From: Cyclobacteriaceae bacterium | GTDB taxonomy: Bacteria; Bacteroidota; Bacteroidia; Cytophagales; Cyclobacteriaceae | Direction of reading: 5' to 3' | DNA: 33,292 nt | Assembly: GCA_958296015.1 (NCBI GenBank) | Contig: CATQIH010000041.1 | Coordinates: 1-33,292, forward strand | Shown here: one piece after another, positions 24,080 through 32,299 of the stretch | Position numbering within the stretch: the stretch's first letter is position 1 | How the letters are laid out: the number at the start of each line of letters is the position of its first letter | Notes under the pieces: model-generated | Seen by the model: only the letters and a program-made list of their open reading frames with translations | Told to the model about the DNA's origin: nothing | Databases searched by the model: none | Translations under genes and position numbers: made by a program

Positions 24080-26035
24080 TCAGGAAGTTTCCAGCACTTT
24101 AATTTTGGTAACCAACGTAGCACTATCCAGTGTACTACTGTTTTCCATGACATATTGACCATATAAAACGGTTGTGGGTTCTTTTACCTGAAAAGACGGA
24201 GAATACCAGCCCAATAGCGGCTCCTGCTGCCCATGTACGATGGTGTATGCCAATTGTGGGTCTACTGTCACCTCCACCGTGCGTGCTCCAGGGCGGATAA
24301 TTTCGTAGACACAATCGGCCTTTTGCGAGATTTTCACCTCCGGGTGCAGATGCAATGGCATGTCCAGCTGCCGCGACCGGGGTTTGTTGATATGAAGCCG
24401 ATCAGTAATGATAAAGGTGTCCTGCTGGCGGTCGAACACTACATGGCGCTGGTGAATAACTCCCATCTTTTGATACCCTGTATGCAGGGCCATCACCTGC
24501 TCTATGTCTTCATCTATCGTTTGTTCTACCACCTTTACCTCATAATGGTTGAGCCACATGGTAGGACCGGCACTCTGGGCCTGGTCTCTCTGGTCTATAC
24601 GAATGGTATTGTGCGCCAGGGTGCCAATAAAATAGCTTCGCCAATCCGGTTCGGTGTGGTATGTATAGGTACCTGCATCGACGATCATCGGCTGCCCGTC
24701 AACGTGCAGGACGAATGACAAGGCATCGGCGTGACCGTGGGCGGCAATAGACAGAAAACCCAGCGGCGCGGCATCCAGGTGCAGGTAGATTTCCTGTCTG
24801 CCCTGCTGCTTGCGGAAAATAAAATGCCCCTGATCAACATAGAAACGGCTACCAAAAGAATTCTCGGTTGCTTTTACCGCATCGTACTGCTCTTTGCCTG
24901 CATCTCCAAACAGTACCTGGTTTTTGGTATCAAACCCATGCGCTTTGGTTTTCCAAGCTGCTTCTTTGAATAAAACAACACCGGAGGTAAGCAACGAACG
25001 AAAATTATCCATATGCGGATCAGGGCTGAAAATACAGACCTTACCATCGTCTTCGTCGCCATAGTAAGGAATATTGCCCTGCACATCCATCAGTTGAAAA
25101 ATATAGTCCAGGATGGCCTTGAGTTTTTCACGATAAGCATCAGAGAACGCATTGTGCGTATAATTGCCCACCACATGAGCAAACAGAAAGAAATCGGTGA
25201 TAAACTGGATGTACTCGGAAGCTTCTTCTTTATTCACTCCTGAAGCGGAATGTTGTACCTGTATTTCATGCTCCAATCCTGTTTTGGCTTCTTTGAGCCA
25301 CAAAGCAGACTCTTCAAACTTCCAGTAGGAGGCAGCGATAAAAAGCCCGGCATACTCGCTGATCAGGTGGTTGTTGGCAGAAGAAAAGTAAGAAGGATTT
25401 TCGTGACTGTATTTGCAATGCAGGTAGATAGCCGGTATCCACTGTTTTTCTACAAAACTTCTGAACACCGCATCCTGATCCATCAGCGTATTCACATCCA
25501 GGATTTCCCAGCAGAAAAACCAGACAATCAGTCGGATATTCACCTCAATGTTGCTATACCAGTTGACACCCAGCAGGTAGGGATTAGCCTCTATCCACGA
25601 CGAAACGATCTGCTGAAACTGCCTCAGGTGCTGCTCGTCCTGAGTAGCCTTGTACCGCAAAGCGATCAGGTTGAGAAATTGCAGCCTGTTCACCTCCCAC
25701 ACATGCTTGGCACTGCCGTACTGTTCGGTTCTGATGTTGATATCTTTGGCGAAGGTCATCGGAAAACGTCGCCTCGAACTGATGTCTTTGTGCCAGTCGA
25801 TAGGTTGGCTGTAGTCGAAGTCTAGTCCGAAGATAGAGATTGTGGTGGTGTCATTATGGATACCGGCACTGTTGTGCGGAAGCAGTTTTTTAGGCAATGC
25901 CTGAAGTGTGGCAGCAGGCTGCAAAGACACCTGCGTTCTTTTCTCTCTCTTTTTTTGCAGAAACTGACCAAACCTAAATGCAATTTCGGGTGCTGTCATG
26001 GTACGCACCCTGTTGATATACCAAGATAGAGGCAT
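24080..26035 (-). CDS. Heparinase II/III-family protein, no signal peptide
   Basis: A 651-residue protein. The first half is an alpha-helical toroid-type domain (YGSAKHVWEVNRLQFL, SWIEANPYLLGVNWYSNIE, SSANNHLISEYAGL); the second is the Hepar_II_III beta-sandwich with HGHADALSFVLHVDGQPMIV, DAGTYTYH and GTLAHNTIRID, which include the conserved His and Tyr thought to act in beta-elimination of uronic acid polysaccharides. It starts MPLSWYINRVRTMTAPEIAF with no hydrophobic signal, as in the heparinase-like proteins encoded inside capsule and exopolysaccharide loci, where the role may be in synthesis rather than foraging. Alone on its strand between pdhC (128 bp away) and a 478-bp gap. Confidence 0.85.
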   Translation of the reverse strand: MPLSWYINRVRTMTAPEIAFRFGQFLQKKREKRTQVSLQPAATLQALPKKLLPHNSAGIHNDTTTISIFGLDFDYSQPIDWHKDISSRRRFPMTFAKDINIRTEQYGSAKHVWEVNRLQFLNLIALRYKATQDEQHLRQFQQIVSSWIEANPYLLGVNWYSNIEVNIRLIVWFFCWEILDVNTLMDQDAVFRSFVEKQWIPAIYLHCKYSHENPSYFSSANNHLISEYAGLFIAASYWKFEESALWLKEAKTGLEHEIQVQHSASGVNKEEASEYIQFITDFFLFAHVVGNYTHNAFSDAYREKLKAILDYIFQLMDVQGNIPYYGDEDDGKVCIFSPDPHMDNFRSLLTSGVVLFKEAAWKTKAHGFDTKNQVLFGDAGKEQYDAVKATENSFGSRFYVDQGHFIFRKQQGRQEIYLHLDAAPLGFLSIAAHGHADALSFVLHVDGQPMIVDAGTYTYHTEPDWRSYFIGTLAHNTIRIDQRDQAQSAGPTMWLNHYEVKVVEQTIDEDIEQVMALHTGYQKMGVIHQRHVVFDRQQDTFIITDRLHINKPRSRQLDMPLHLHPEVKISQKADCVYEIIRPGARTVEVTVDPQLAYTIVHGQQEPLLGWYSPSFQVKEPTTVLYGQYVMENSSTLDSATLVTKIKVLETS

Positions 26036-26513
26036 AAAATGAATTTTACAATTTTATACAAATGAAACTAAACGTACGTAATATTTATCAGATTGATAAA
26101 ACCAGACTGATAATATTATGTAAAAACATAGTTTTACAATAAAATATCAAAGTTAATCAGAAAAAACTAACTTCTGATAACTACATACATGTATTAAGAC
26201 GAAATTTGCATTTTTCAATAAACAACTTGTTTTAATACAAATTAAACTTGCTGGTTTAAGAAATACTATATCGGACAGACAGGATAAGTTTGTTGAATGA
26301 TTTCCTGATACGAAGTGGGGGCCATTTATTTGGTACGTCCTATTTTTTTTAGAACGATATGTGATGACAGCTCTGCATGAGCGCACGATAATTTGCACCT
26401 AGCGATGGATTTAAATCATCGCTGTTGGTCATGGTAAACACCAAGAACCCTGATTTTGTCGTGTGTCCTCTCCATACTTATCATTTTAAAACCCTTTAAA
26501 AAGATCTTATTTT
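26036..26513. other. 478-bp AT-rich intergenic region between divergent lyase genes
   Basis: No credible gene on either strand; short readings here lack any family resemblance. It separates the divergently transcribed heparinase II/III-like and lipoprotein lyase genes, so it should hold both promoters. Small symmetric elements are present: ACGTACGT near 26072, two near-repeats CAGATTGATAA and CAGACTGATAA around 26090-26113, and the 23-bp dyad at 26401-26423 listed separately. Confidence 0.6.
26401..26423. promoter_or_regulatory. Near-perfect 23-bp dyad upstream of the lipoprotein lyase gene
   Basis: AGCGATgGATTTAAATCATCGCT is palindromic apart from one unpaired G: outer arms AGCGAT and ATCGCT around the palindrome GATTTAAATC. 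It lies 90 bp before the lyase start codon, a likely place for a regulator binding the promoter of the lyase gene, or a leader hairpin. Confidence 0.5.
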
Positions 26514-28109
26514 ATGTTGAAGCATTATTTAACTTCATGTCTGTTACTTTCTTTACTGCTATTTTCCAATTGCAGCGAGGATGAGTTTATCTCAGATTCT
26601 CTTGTACTCACCAATTTGGAAGCAAAATCAGGGGGTGTTTCAGACACCAAAGAACCAGTACTCAACAATGTATCCGTTAACGGCTCAAAAGTTACCCTGA
26701 ACTTCACCAACCATGCCTCTCCTGCCCAACCCGAAGGAGGCTTTGAACTCATCATGGATGGCAAGCGTACCAAAACCAATATCACCGACCGCATATTCTC
26801 CGGCAGCAAAAACGTGTCGATGAGCTTTACGGCAAGCAATCCTACCAGCCATAGTTACCAGATTTACGCCCGGTGGAACAGCGGCTACAAATCCTCTAAT
26901 GAGCTTAGCGGCAAAGGTGGCGGAAACGCTCCCGGCACACCAGACGACGATAACGATCAGGACTTGGACGGTGTAAAAAAGCCTTCCAACATCAAGCAGC
27001 CCGTGATCAAAAGCCTGACCTTCAACGGCAAGAAGGTGACCATCAACTTTGTTAACTTTGCGGCACCCCGCCAGCCGGAAGGTGGCTATGAGCTGATGCT
27101 GGATGGCAAGCGTACGAATACTGATATTACGCCGCGGGTCAATGGCAGTGAACAGGTATTGTCTATGTCGTTCACTTTAGACAAACCCGATGATCATTTC
27201 TACCAGATCTATGCCCGTTGGCAATCAGGCTATATAGGTTCCAAAAGAATGTACCCTGGCCAGGCAACCGGCGATGATGGCAAAAGCAGCCCCAGCAGCA
27301 GCCCAACACTCTCTATGACAAATATGAAACTCGTCAAAGCTTATGAGTTTGAAGACAATATCGGCAGGAATGTGACCTATGAGCGGGATGGATTAAAACA
27401 TCAGCATCAGGGGCGACAAGATGGCCAAGTAGTTTCTGTAGATGGCGTTGGTGCTTATCGATTCAGAATTGATCCGAATGGCTCCACCTCTTACCGCCAT
27501 GAACTAATTCCCAGAGATTTGCCTTCTCCATATTTCAAAAACGGCTGGGAAGCCATTTGGGACCATGAATATGTGTACGAAGTTAGAATGAAGTTTTCAG
27601 AAAAGTACGAATTAGGTTTCGGTTGGACTTCTTTCTTTGGTGCTAAAAATGATTATACAACCAGTAGGTTAGGGTCTTTTACTTTGTATACCGAAGGAGA
27701 CCATTATTTCAACAGGCAATATTATGCTAAGCATGAGACAAAAGACAGAAGAGGAGAAAACAGGGTATATACTTATCTTGATGCTGATGGTAATAAGTTA
27801 ACGCCAGGGGTTGACTTCCACAAAGCTAAGAAGATGGGCCGGGGCTATCCAACGGTAGCAGATGATAAGGGCAAGTGGATCAAATGGACTTACCATATCA
27901 AATGGTCATATAACGATAATGGTTTCATCAAAATTTACAAGGATGGGAAGCTTTTCTATACATATAATGGCTCGACAGGCTTTAAAGATGATCAAGGTCC
28001 ATATATCAAGTTTGGGTTATACAATAGCTCTTGGAAAAACGATAAGAACACTGGGTCTTCATTACAGGAGTCATATGTGGATTATGTGAAAGTATATGTA
28101 CCGAAATAA
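26514..28109 (+). CDS. Surface lipoprotein polysaccharide lyase (PF14099-like) with two tandem modules
   Basis: 531 residues. A signal peptide ends at C20 (LLLFSNC), a somewhat irregular lipobox, followed by SEDE, which fits the acidic signal for surface display of lipoproteins in Bacteroidota. Two similar 80-residue modules follow (about 47-128 and 162-243), each with an NGxKVTxNF strand, QPEGGxEL, DGKRT and YQIYARWxSGY, joined by an Asp-rich linker. Residues 270-531 resemble the jelly-roll lyase family PF14099 (glucuronan/heparin lyase-like): SYRHELIPRDLP, a WDHEYVYEVRMKFS strand and GKWIKWTYHIKWS with YKDGKLFYTYNG. It probably cleaves an acidic polysaccharide at the cell surface, the repeats perhaps binding sugar. 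Polymer not identified. Confidence 0.8.
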   Translation: MLKHYLTSCLLLSLLLFSNCSEDEFISDSLVLTNLEAKSGGVSDTKEPVLNNVSVNGSKVTLNFTNHASPAQPEGGFELIMDGKRTKTNITDRIFSGSKNVSMSFTASNPTSHSYQIYARWNSGYKSSNELSGKGGGNAPGTPDDDNDQDLDGVKKPSNIKQPVIKSLTFNGKKVTINFVNFAAPRQPEGGYELMLDGKRTNTDITPRVNGSEQVLSMSFTLDKPDDHFYQIYARWQSGYIGSKRMYPGQATGDDGKSSPSSSPTLSMTNMKLVKAYEFEDNIGRNVTYERDGLKHQHQGRQDGQVVSVDGVGAYRFRIDPNGSTSYRHELIPRDLPSPYFKNGWEAIWDHEYVYEVRMKFSEKYELGFGWTSFFGAKNDYTTSRLGSFTLYTEGDHYFNRQYYAKHETKDRRGENRVYTYLDADGNKLTPGVDFHKAKKMGRGYPTVADDKGKWIKWTYHIKWSYNDNGFIKIYKDGKLFYTYNGSTGFKDDQGPYIKFGLYNSSWKNDKNTGSSLQESYVDYVKVYVPK

Positions 28110-28134
28110 TAAGACAGTTCTAACCTAGCATTAC

Positions 28135-28170
28135 AAAAAGGCTGTGTCATGTGCACGGCCTTTTGTTTTT
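28135..28170 (+). terminator. Rho-independent terminator of the lipoprotein lyase gene
   Basis: AAAAGGCTGTG, loop, CACGGCCTTTT forms an 11-bp stem with one G-T pair, followed by TGTTTTTT, about 25 bp after the lyase stop. The lyase and the following heparinase gene are thus probably separate transcripts. Confidence 0.8.
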
Positions 28171-28360
28171 TGTTCCTATAATCATTTAGTATGTAATATA
28201 TTGGTTTAGAAGCTAAAAAAACATTGTAGAATTTTATTTGATCTATTATCAGTTAAATCCTGCATCTATAATCCACACTTAATATCAAACCTGGTGGCTA
28301 CATGAACTGCTTTTTCTGTAAACAAGGATTTAAACATAACCGTCTTGTGCAATAATTTCG

Positions 28361-28390
28361 TTTGACCCGTTGTATAAGGAATAGTATTTG
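28361..28390 (+). promoter_or_regulatory. Possible Bacteroidota-type promoter
   Basis: TTTG (28361-28364), 17 bp, then TAGTATTTG (28382-28390) resembles the Bacteroidota consensus TTTG ... TAnnTTTG with one extra base in the -7 element. It lies 51 bp before the heparinase II-like gene. The consensus is weak, so this is tentative. Confidence 0.3.
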
Positions 28391-28441
28391 AAATAGTCAG
28401 AAAAGTTATTTCTATAGAATACTTAATTAACTGCAATACTC

Positions 28442-30700
28442 ATGGTCAGAATGCAAACGAAGACATTTTCTCAGCTTTTATTATTAATAGCCATATTTTT
28501 TCTTCCTAGCTTTGGAAAAGCACAAATCCTTAAGCAGGAACCAACCGTTCCAAACTACCATCCGAGAGTATTCATTGTGCCCAAAGATATACCCGTATTA
28601 AAAAATAAGATCAACCAGCCTGAGTTCTTTAAGATACAAAATACCATATACAGCAGCCGACAGCCGATACTAAGGGCTTTCAGATACTTGCTAGACCAGC
28701 AACGCTCAGATGGTATAACGGCCATTCAGGGAGCTTTGGCAGAGTTAAGAAGCACAAATGCAACACAAGATGGCAGAAAGATTTGGAACACCGTCTTTAG
28801 AAGTGCCTGCGTTTATGACTGGTGTCACGATCTATTAAGCGAAAACCAAAAGAAGGAATTTCAAACGCAGTTTGCCCGTATTCATAATGCCCATGCTCCT
28901 AAGTGGCCTGCCAGAGACGGAAACGATGCATTGGTTGGTCACAATGCTGCCGGTTGGTATTGGCATCAGTTGGTGGCAGGACTTGCTATCTATGATGAAG
29001 ATCCTAAAATCTTTGATAATGCGATGAAGCTCTTCTTCGCAAATTTTCAGGAAGCTAGAAACTTTTATTATACATCACACATGAGTCATCAGGGCCACTA
29101 CATGGGAGGATATTATACGCATGAAATTCAAACAAGCTGGCTGATGAAAAAGCTAACCGGCAAAGATATATTTTCTGCCGACCAGGAGTTTGTTCCCTAC
29201 CAACTGATATATAGCTTACGACCCGACAAGCAACTTATTAGAAGAGGAGATGTAGGGGATGATAGTGGTGTGTATGCCAAATTTGGGGGTGCTATAGGAT
29301 TAACCGCTGAATATTATGATGATCCATATTTGCGAGAACTCAGCGATATGTACCTCTTCAAAGACTTCAACGAAGATGTGGTTAATTTCTTTGTAAAATT
29401 TCTGTTCCGGCCTGCTAATGCAGAGACCAAATCATTGGCCACACTACCGCTTACAAAATATTTCCCGGAACCTGTAGGTTCTGAAATGGTAGCCAGAACG
29501 GGATGGGATATGTACAGATACAATTCCCCTACGGCTATTGTACACATGAGAATTGGCCAATACTACTGGGGAGCACACCAACATAAAGATTTTGGTACCT
29601 TTCAAATTTATTACAAAGGAAATCTAACTGGCGACTCAGGTTTGTATCAGGAAAACAGCCAAACTAACTTTGGCTCTAGCCATTGGAAAAACTACTACCG
29701 GTCTACTATTGCCCATAACGGTTTATTAATTTATGATCCGAATGAAAAAAACAGCGGTGGTGGCTGGACGAATACAAAGGTTGATGGAGGCGTACGCTGG
29801 CCTTTGAACAATGATGTACAACCCAATACTTTAGCCACCTTACTCAATCCTTCTAATGGCTACAAATATGGTGAAGTAATAGCACATGAATTTGGTCCGG
29901 ATCAGGTAAAACCTGAGTTTAGCTATCTAAGTGGGGATATCACAGCAGGGTATAACTATCCCAATGGAGCCAATACCAATCGTGCAAAGAAGGTGACGCG
30001 TTCTATGGTCACGTTCAATACAGAAGATACTAAATATCCTTGTGTTTTTGTAGTCTTTGACCGGGTTATATCAACTGATGCTTCTTTTAAGAAAACTTTT
30101 TTACTGCATTCAATGCATGAACCTTCGGTTTCCGGCAATAAGTCAACCGTCTTAAGAGGAGATGGCCATCAGGGCAAACTGGTATCCTATACTTTATTGC
30201 CTGAGGCCTCGAACATTAACACAGTAGGTGGCCCCGGTAAAGAGGCATGGGTTGTCAACCAGAACTTCTCTGGCGGAAAAGCGTCAAACAAAGCGGCAGA
30301 AGAACTCGACTGGCGCATAGAAGTTTCTCCCAATGAAGCAAAACAAGACGATGAATTCCTGCACGTCATAGCAGTAATGGATCAGAACACACCTGATCCG
30401 GATACTGAAAAGATTGTAAATGGAGATATTGTTGGTGCTAAGTTTCTGGATCGTGTGGTTACTTTCAGCAAGAATGGGAGCCTGCTGACTTCTGCCAATC
30501 TTAAGCTGAAGGGCGAAGGCATCTTCAAAATTCTGTTATGCGATATAGAACCTGGAAAATGGTTGGTAAAAAAAGACGGTAAAGAACTTTATACTATAGA
30601 AGCCAGCAGCGAAGGCAAAACACTCTATTTTGATGCTGCACCAGGCAATTTGGAACTCCTGCACATAGACAGTGAGTTTGTGGTCAAAAATCCAAAGTAA
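28442..30700 (+). CDS. Secreted heparinase II-like polysaccharide lyase
   Basis: 752 residues with a signal peptide (FSQLLLLIAIFFLPSFGKAQ). The N-terminal alpha/alpha toroid (about 40-330) includes YDWCHDLLSENQKKEF, VGHNAAGWYWHQLV and SHQGHYMGGYY, and the C-terminal sandwich contains YYWGAHQHKDFGTFQIYY, GDSGLYQ and YRSTIAHNGLLIYDP. This arrangement matches heparinase II and related lyases, which use His and Tyr to cleave uronic acid links in heparin, heparan sulfate or alginate-like chains. The NHN-like GHNAAGWYWH and AHQHKD are the probable active-site segments. Start ATG 28442; ATG 28451 is equally possible. It likely acts in the periplasm on products of the surface lyase. Confidence 0.85.
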   Translation: MVRMQTKTFSQLLLLIAIFFLPSFGKAQILKQEPTVPNYHPRVFIVPKDIPVLKNKINQPEFFKIQNTIYSSRQPILRAFRYLLDQQRSDGITAIQGALAELRSTNATQDGRKIWNTVFRSACVYDWCHDLLSENQKKEFQTQFARIHNAHAPKWPARDGNDALVGHNAAGWYWHQLVAGLAIYDEDPKIFDNAMKLFFANFQEARNFYYTSHMSHQGHYMGGYYTHEIQTSWLMKKLTGKDIFSADQEFVPYQLIYSLRPDKQLIRRGDVGDDSGVYAKFGGAIGLTAEYYDDPYLRELSDMYLFKDFNEDVVNFFVKFLFRPANAETKSLATLPLTKYFPEPVGSEMVARTGWDMYRYNSPTAIVHMRIGQYYWGAHQHKDFGTFQIYYKGNLTGDSGLYQENSQTNFGSSHWKNYYRSTIAHNGLLIYDPNEKNSGGGWTNTKVDGGVRWPLNNDVQPNTLATLLNPSNGYKYGEVIAHEFGPDQVKPEFSYLSGDITAGYNYPNGANTNRAKKVTRSMVTFNTEDTKYPCVFVVFDRVISTDASFKKTFLLHSMHEPSVSGNKSTVLRGDGHQGKLVSYTLLPEASNINTVGGPGKEAWVVNQNFSGGKASNKAAEELDWRIEVSPNEAKQDDEFLHVIAVMDQNTPDPDTEKIVNGDIVGAKFLDRVVTFSKNGSLLTSANLKLKGEGIFKILLCDIEPGKWLVKKDGKELYTIEASSEGKTLYFDAAPGNLELLHIDSEFVVKNPK

Positions 30701-30762
30701 TGCTTCTTTATTAAACCCAATATCCAATCAGCACATAAATTAATAGTATGAATACTTTTATA

Positions 30763-30793
30763 GATGCCCGAAATACTGGTTATTTCGGGCATC
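30763..30793 (+). terminator. Strong hairpin terminator after the heparinase gene
   Basis: GATGCCCGAAATA (30763-30775), loop CTGGT, TATTTCGGGCATC (30781-30793) is a perfect 13-bp stem 60 bp after the stop codon, followed by only three T, so termination may be partial. Confidence 0.75.
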
Positions 30794-30908
30794 TTTGCTA
30801 AAGCAAAAGAATAGAGTATCTTGATGATAAAATAATATATATATTTTTATAGTTATTAGGTTATTTTATTTAACTTTAGCAATAATTACTATACAAACTA
30901 TAATAAAA

Positions 30909-31242
30909 ATGCTAAGGAAACTATTTAATTCTTATCAAAAGACAACCAGAAGAAAGAGAGGCGAAGTTTTTAGACAATACTTTCAGCCTACTGAGCAACA
31001 CAATATCCTTGATTTGGGAGGCAGCGATGGGAGCCATATTGCCAACATCATTCCGCTAAGGCAAAACGTAACTATTGCGGATATCAGCGCAAAAAAACTA
31101 AAAGAGGTGGTTAGATTTTAATCTATTGACAGTTCGGGATATGAAAAAGCTGTTTCCTGATGCCGTGATAGTAAAAGAAAAATCGCTGGGCTTCACAAAA
31201 TCTTTGATGGCCATCAAAACTGACACGCAAAGTAAAGGTTAA
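30909..31242 (+). pseudogene. SAM methyltransferase remnant with internal deletion
   Basis: The N-terminal 70 residues from ATG 30909 show a methyltransferase start with ILDLGGSDGSHIA (SAM-binding loop) and TIADIS, then stop at TAA 31119-31121. From 31120, in the +1 frame, NLLTVRDMKKLFPDA and VKEKSLGFTKSLMAI continue to a stop at 31240-31242; this reads as the C-terminal end of a class I methyltransferase. A functional enzyme would need about 100 more residues between, so the middle has been lost in an out-of-frame deletion, with the join near 31100-31120. Neighbouring genes are surface-glycan related, as for the broken methyltransferase at the other edge. Confidence 0.75.
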
Positions 31243-31253
31243 GCCTTTACTTT
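31229..31253. terminator. Bidirectional hairpin overlapping two convergent stop codons
   Basis: AAAGTAAAGG (31229-31238), TTAAG, CCTTTACTTT (31244-31253) is a perfect 10-bp stem. The stop of the methyltransferase remnant (31240-31242) lies in its loop and the CapA-family stop (31247-31249) in its right arm. It can serve both strands, though T tracts are short. Confidence 0.65.
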
Positions 31254-32299
31254 TCTGTCTTCGTTTTAATAGGATTGTGAATACCAGTCATCATGAGCAT
31301 CTTTCTGACAGTCTTCAGAGTTTTAATGTAAGCATTATTTAGCTCGATTTTAGCCCTGTTTTTATAGGTACGATAAATTGGATAACGGTTTTGCTCGACA
31401 TTGTGTTTGAACCATTCCAGGTAGTCTGTATTTGAAAAACCTTCAAAAGGAGCACTGAATGTCGATTTATCTACTTCCTCCTGAATCAAATCTCCTTCTT
31501 TCAAACGATAGCAAACTTTGTATGGAATAAAGATAAGCTTCTGATCAAAGTCAATTTCTAAGATCAGTTCCTCCAAAACCTTGTCAGATTTGTATTGAAG
31601 ATTTTTGTCTAAATACATTACCTGTGGCAGCAAAAAGTTGCCCAGTGAATAAGCAATTACGCTATCCTTGTATGGCTCTATAGGTTGAATAACATGTGGA
31701 TGATGCCCAATTACCGCATTAGCTCCAGCGTCTATGATGGCATGTGCCCACTCTCTATCTGCAGGTTGAGGATAAAAGGCAAGTTCATAGCCCCAATGTA
31801 TAAAAATGATAATAACGACCTCTTTATTCTTGTTTCTGAGAGCTTTGACTTCATCCACTATAGCTTTAGCATCAAACAAGTTCAATAAAGGTCTTCTTCG
31901 ATTGCCGCCCGTAGGATAAGTATAGGCACCATACAAAGCATACGTTGTATCTTTGTCTTTTACATAAGACCATTGCTTTGATTTTGTACCGAAATAATCC
32001 ACATCTGTTTCAGCCAATAGCTTAATAGTATTATTTCCCTGCTCTTTAAAGTCGCAAAAGTGGTTGTTAGCAACACTGACGGCTCGTATGTTTAATGCTT
32101 TGAAAATGTCAAATACAGCAGTGTCACTATACAAGTTGTATTTATGCGAGTCGTATACCTTGATATGCTGAAGATCATCTATGATGGGTCCTTCCAGATT
32201 TGCAATGGCTATTTTGCCAGCAAACAAATGCTGTAGTTTTTTAATATCAACAGCGTTGTTATATGGATAAGCTATATCTCCCAAAAAAATCAGACTCAT
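31247..32299 (-). CDS. CapA-family protein (calcineurin-like metallophosphatase fold)
   Basis: A 350-residue protein with the ordered motifs of PF09587: FLGDIAYP near the N-terminus, IANLEGPI, VSVANNHFCDF, IIFIHWGYE, IGHHPHVIQPIE and AYSLGNF. These residues form a dimetal centre like that of calcineurin-type phosphoesterases. CapA was named from the poly-gamma-glutamate capsule locus of Bacillus, but many members in polysaccharide loci have unknown roles. There is no signal peptide or membrane anchor at the N-terminus, unlike classic CapA. Its ATG overlaps the stop of the upstream adenylate-forming gene (ATGA, 32296-32299), so the two are translated together and probably act in one pathway. 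Confidence 0.85.
   Translation of the reverse strand: MSLIFLGDIAYPYNNAVDIKKLQHLFAGKIAIANLEGPIIDDLQHIKVYDSHKYNLYSDTAVFDIFKALNIRAVSVANNHFCDFKEQGNNTIKLLAETDVDYFGTKSKQWSYVKDKDTTYALYGAYTYPTGGNRRRPLLNLFDAKAIVDEVKALRNKNKEVVIIIFIHWGYELAFYPQPADREWAHAIIDAGANAVIGHHPHVIQPIEPYKDSVIAYSLGNFLLPQVMYLDKNLQYKSDKVLEELILEIDFDQKLIFIPYKVCYRLKEGDLIQEEVDKSTFSAPFEGFSNTDYLEWFKHNVEQNRYPIYRTYKNRAKIELNNAYIKTLKTVRKMLMMTGIHNPIKTKTEK

Larger units (their letters stand above)
28110..28441. other. 332-bp intergenic region
   Basis: It begins with the terminator at 28135-28170 and is otherwise AT-rich with no gene visible on either strand. A possible promoter for the following lyase gene lies near its right end (28361-28390). 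Nothing else stands out. Confidence 0.6.

Noticed and set aside
25250-25825. A 191-codon + strand frame, and another at 24233-24718
   Set aside because: Both are antisense to the heparinase II/III-like gene and encode no recognisable protein.
26153-26398. Short - strand frame of 81 codons in the AT-rich gap
   Set aside because: Composition is typical of random AT-rich DNA, with no motif, no signal for initiation and no neighbour context.
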